This document shows, piece after piece, positions 62,608-64,000 of a stretch of DNA of 64,000 bases (positions are counted from its first letter, which is position 1; every line of letters begins with the position of its first letter). The stretch spans positions 1 to 64,000 of the forward strand of contig CAZHJK010000014.1 in NCBI GenBank assembly GCA_964533275.1, given 5' to 3'. Position numbers and translations under genes: made by a program. The stretch comes from CAZHJK01 sp964533275. Its GTDB lineage: Bacteria; Bacillota; Clostridia; Eubacteriales; Garciellaceae. The notes beneath the pieces were generated by a model that was given only the letters and a program-made list of their open reading frames with translations, had not been told where the DNA came from and ran no database searches.

Positions 62608-63645
62608 GTGAAGTATGATAAAAATAAAAAGAGTCAAATTTCCTTTGTATTTATTGTTACGGTATTATTAGGATTGATGATTGACTTGGGAGAAGCTGTT
62701 TTTACTCAAAGAGATGATTGGCGATTAATGTTTGCTGTTAGAGGGGGTCTTTACATATTCCTAATTTTACCTTTGTTACTATTTGCAGAAAGACTTTTTA
62801 ATCACCAGGATTGGAAAGATAACAGTTTGTTTGAGATAGACTGGCATTTCTTAGTAAAAGGGGTTATGGCATGGTTTATACCCGCCAGTATTGTGATTAT
62901 AATCTCTAGCGCTCTTGGGTGGAGTATTTTTTTAGCTGAGATACCTGTAATACAACTAGTAACCCATACAGTAATCTTCATACCACTCGTTATAGGTGCA
63001 TACATTCTTCCGGAAGAACTCATTTTTAGAGGTTATATCCAGAAACATCTTTCCAAGTCATTATCTGCTTGGCCTTCCATCCTCTTGCAAGCAGGGCTAT
63101 TTACTCTATGGGGACAGATTGTCAACGGATATTTTAACGGCATAGGTGCACTTTTTATTTATGGAGTGTTTCTTGGACTTTTAAGAAATATGACTGGTAA
63201 TGTGTGGGCAGGTATAGGTTTACGGTTAGCAATTAGTACTGTTTTTAGTCTACTAGAGCACATGGAATTTGAGGTGGTTAGTAGCGTGGCCGGATTCCTG
63301 AATACTACTATTGAAATTTTACCGCTTTTTGCAACCTATTTCGTCATTTCTCGGTTATCTAGACAGAAAAGTAATAAACTATTAAATGGAGAGTTGTTAA
63401 GACAAGTCAGTTCGTATCATGGGACAAAGAAGACGGATAATGATCAAGGTTTAACACAGAAGGGAGTTTCCTATGATGTAGGGACAAGCTATGTTCCTGG
63501 GCAGAGTTCTCGCCCAAATTGGCAACCAGAAGTGATGCGCCGAGAGATCCAAGTGATCCGAGATGAACTACATTGTAACTCAATTCTAATTTTTGGAAAC
63601 GGTCTTAATCGTTTAGTGCACATGACAAGGGGACGGGGTTATTGA
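62608..63645 (+). CDS. CPBP intramembrane protease fused to a second domain, truncated by RAYT element
   Basis: Residues 1 to about 260 form a CPBP (Abi) membrane metalloprotease-like domain with EELIFRGY as the EExxxR motif. From about 285 a soluble segment starts (GVSYDVGTSYVPGQ, then MRREIQVIRDELHCNSI), which resembles the first strand and helix of a TIM-barrel domain found behind CPBP domains in some bacteria (from memory). The frame then enters the RAYT left end, which supplies the last seven residues MTRGRGY and the stop. The start is GTG with GAGGTGAT upstream. Confidence 0.7.
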   Translation: MKYDKNKKSQISFVFIVTVLLGLMIDLGEAVFTQRDDWRLMFAVRGGLYIFLILPLLLFAERLFNHQDWKDNSLFEIDWHFLVKGVMAWFIPASIVIIISSALGWSIFLAEIPVIQLVTHTVIFIPLVIGAYILPEELIFRGYIQKHLSKSLSAWPSILLQAGLFTLWGQIVNGYFNGIGALFIYGVFLGLLRNMTGNVWAGIGLRLAISTVFSLLEHMEFEVVSSVAGFLNTTIEILPLFATYFVISRLSRQKSNKLLNGELLRQVSSYHGTKKTDNDQGLTQKGVSYDVGTSYVPGQSSRPNWQPEVMRREIQVIRDELHCNSILIFGNGLNRLVHMTRGRGY

Positions 63646-64000
63646 CACAAAATCACCTCCTATGACAAGGGGACGGGGTTATTGACACAAAATCACCTCT
63701 ATGATATAACATTCATAGAGGTGATTTTGATGCCAAGAACTGCAAGAATAAAAAGCAAAAGTGGAATATACCATATAATTATGAGGGGAATAAATCGTCA
63801 AACCCTATTCGAAGACAGGGAAGATTTCGATAAGTTTATTCAAACCTTGCTAAGATACAGGGAAATTTGTGAATATAAGTTATATGTCTATTGTCTAATG
63901 AATAATCATGTCCATATATTGTTAATGGAAGGTAAAGAGCCGTTAGAGACTATAATGAGGAGAATATGTGGGAGTTATGCACTGTGGTATAACAAGAAGT
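63623..64000 (+). mobile_element. RAYT element, copy 2 (cut by window end)
   Basis: The left 25-base end occurs twice, at 63623-63647 and 63663-63687, as a tandem duplication with a 40-base period. The second is followed by the hairpin (63689-63728) and the transposase gene. Same orientation as copy 1. Confidence 0.9.
63730..64000 (+). CDS. RAYT transposase, copy 2, partial
   Basis: The first 90 codons are visible and, by reading the two side by side, every one of the 271 bases equals copy 1 (53231-53501). The HUH motif is included. The ribosome site AGAGGTGA is again inside a hairpin, here with a 16-bp stem. The gene continues beyond the window. Confidence 0.92.
   Translation, partial: MPRTARIKSKSGIYHIIMRGINRQTLFEDREDFDKFIQTLLRYREICEYKLYVYCLMNNHVHILLMEGKEPLETIMRRICGSYALWYNKK

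Noticed and set aside
53164..64000. Composite transposon carrying the Bce module between two RAYT copies
   Set aside because: RAYT enzymes are not known to move long segments, the copies are in direct orientation, and the gene fragments inside suggest piecemeal decay; kept only as a recombination risk.

Overview
The window is a low-GC, densely packed chromosome segment from an anaerobic-Firmicutes-type bacterium. A Clostridia/Tissierellia relative is the best guess, and it is an inference. The supporting signs are strong AGGAGG-type ribosome sites, TTG/GTG starts, a T-box leader, a LexA/DinR-type (Bacillus/Clostridium) SOS box, a WhiA-YvcK-RapZ-HprK cluster, DnaE beside PfkA and pyruvate kinase, and a BceRS-AB type module. 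No rRNA, tRNA, CRISPR array or complete prophage was seen.

Layout. 1-378: structured noncoding DNA. 379-3356: Lon-like protease converging on 5-formyl-THF cyclo-ligase. 3637-11014: cell-division/wall cluster (ftsE, ftsX, a PcsB-like M23 hydrolase activator, a CtpA-type protease, a MinJ-like PDZ membrane protein), interrupted by a class C group II intron sitting exactly behind the terminator of the hydrolase gene. 11015-13665: repeat-rich spacer, a rhomboid-like protein and mtnA. 13740-21265: SOS-controlled uvrB-uvrA and uvrC. 21578-27492: a transglutaminase-domain protein, a Dlt-like D-alanylation set in the order A-C-B-D with an unusual SGNH protein, and a lipoprotein. 27638-36374: HAD phosphatase, hprK, murB, rapZ, yvcK and three PHP-family phosphoesterases, with an orphan solute-binding protein. 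36439-39480: a serine-specific T-box controlling an aminotransferase and serA. 39664-47307: whiA, dnaE, a small protein, pfkA, pyk. 47359-51004: PhoP/PhoR-like two-component pair with a beta-propeller lipoprotein. 51134-53110: thioesterase and rlmD.

From 53110 to the end the window turns into an accessory region. Two copies of a REP-associated tyrosine transposase (RAYT) element, identical over all visible coding bases, lie in the same orientation 10.5 kb apart. Each abuts a truncated gene (a CatB-type acetyltransferase fragment and a CPBP-protease fusion). Between them are a BceAB-RS detoxification module, a small membrane protein with a probable frameshift, a DinB-family protein, a TetR fragment and a TetR/DUF1772 cassette bounded by GC-rich inverted repeats.

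The most interesting signal is the repeat ecology. A family of palindromes sharing a GGGGACGG core occurs in two forms, one at RAYT ends and one scattered behind chromosomal stop codons. The RAYT start site sits in a perfect hairpin, and the RAYT looks recently mobile, which is unusual for this family. A pair of 111-bp MITE-like elements and a set of GTAGGGG hairpins add to this.
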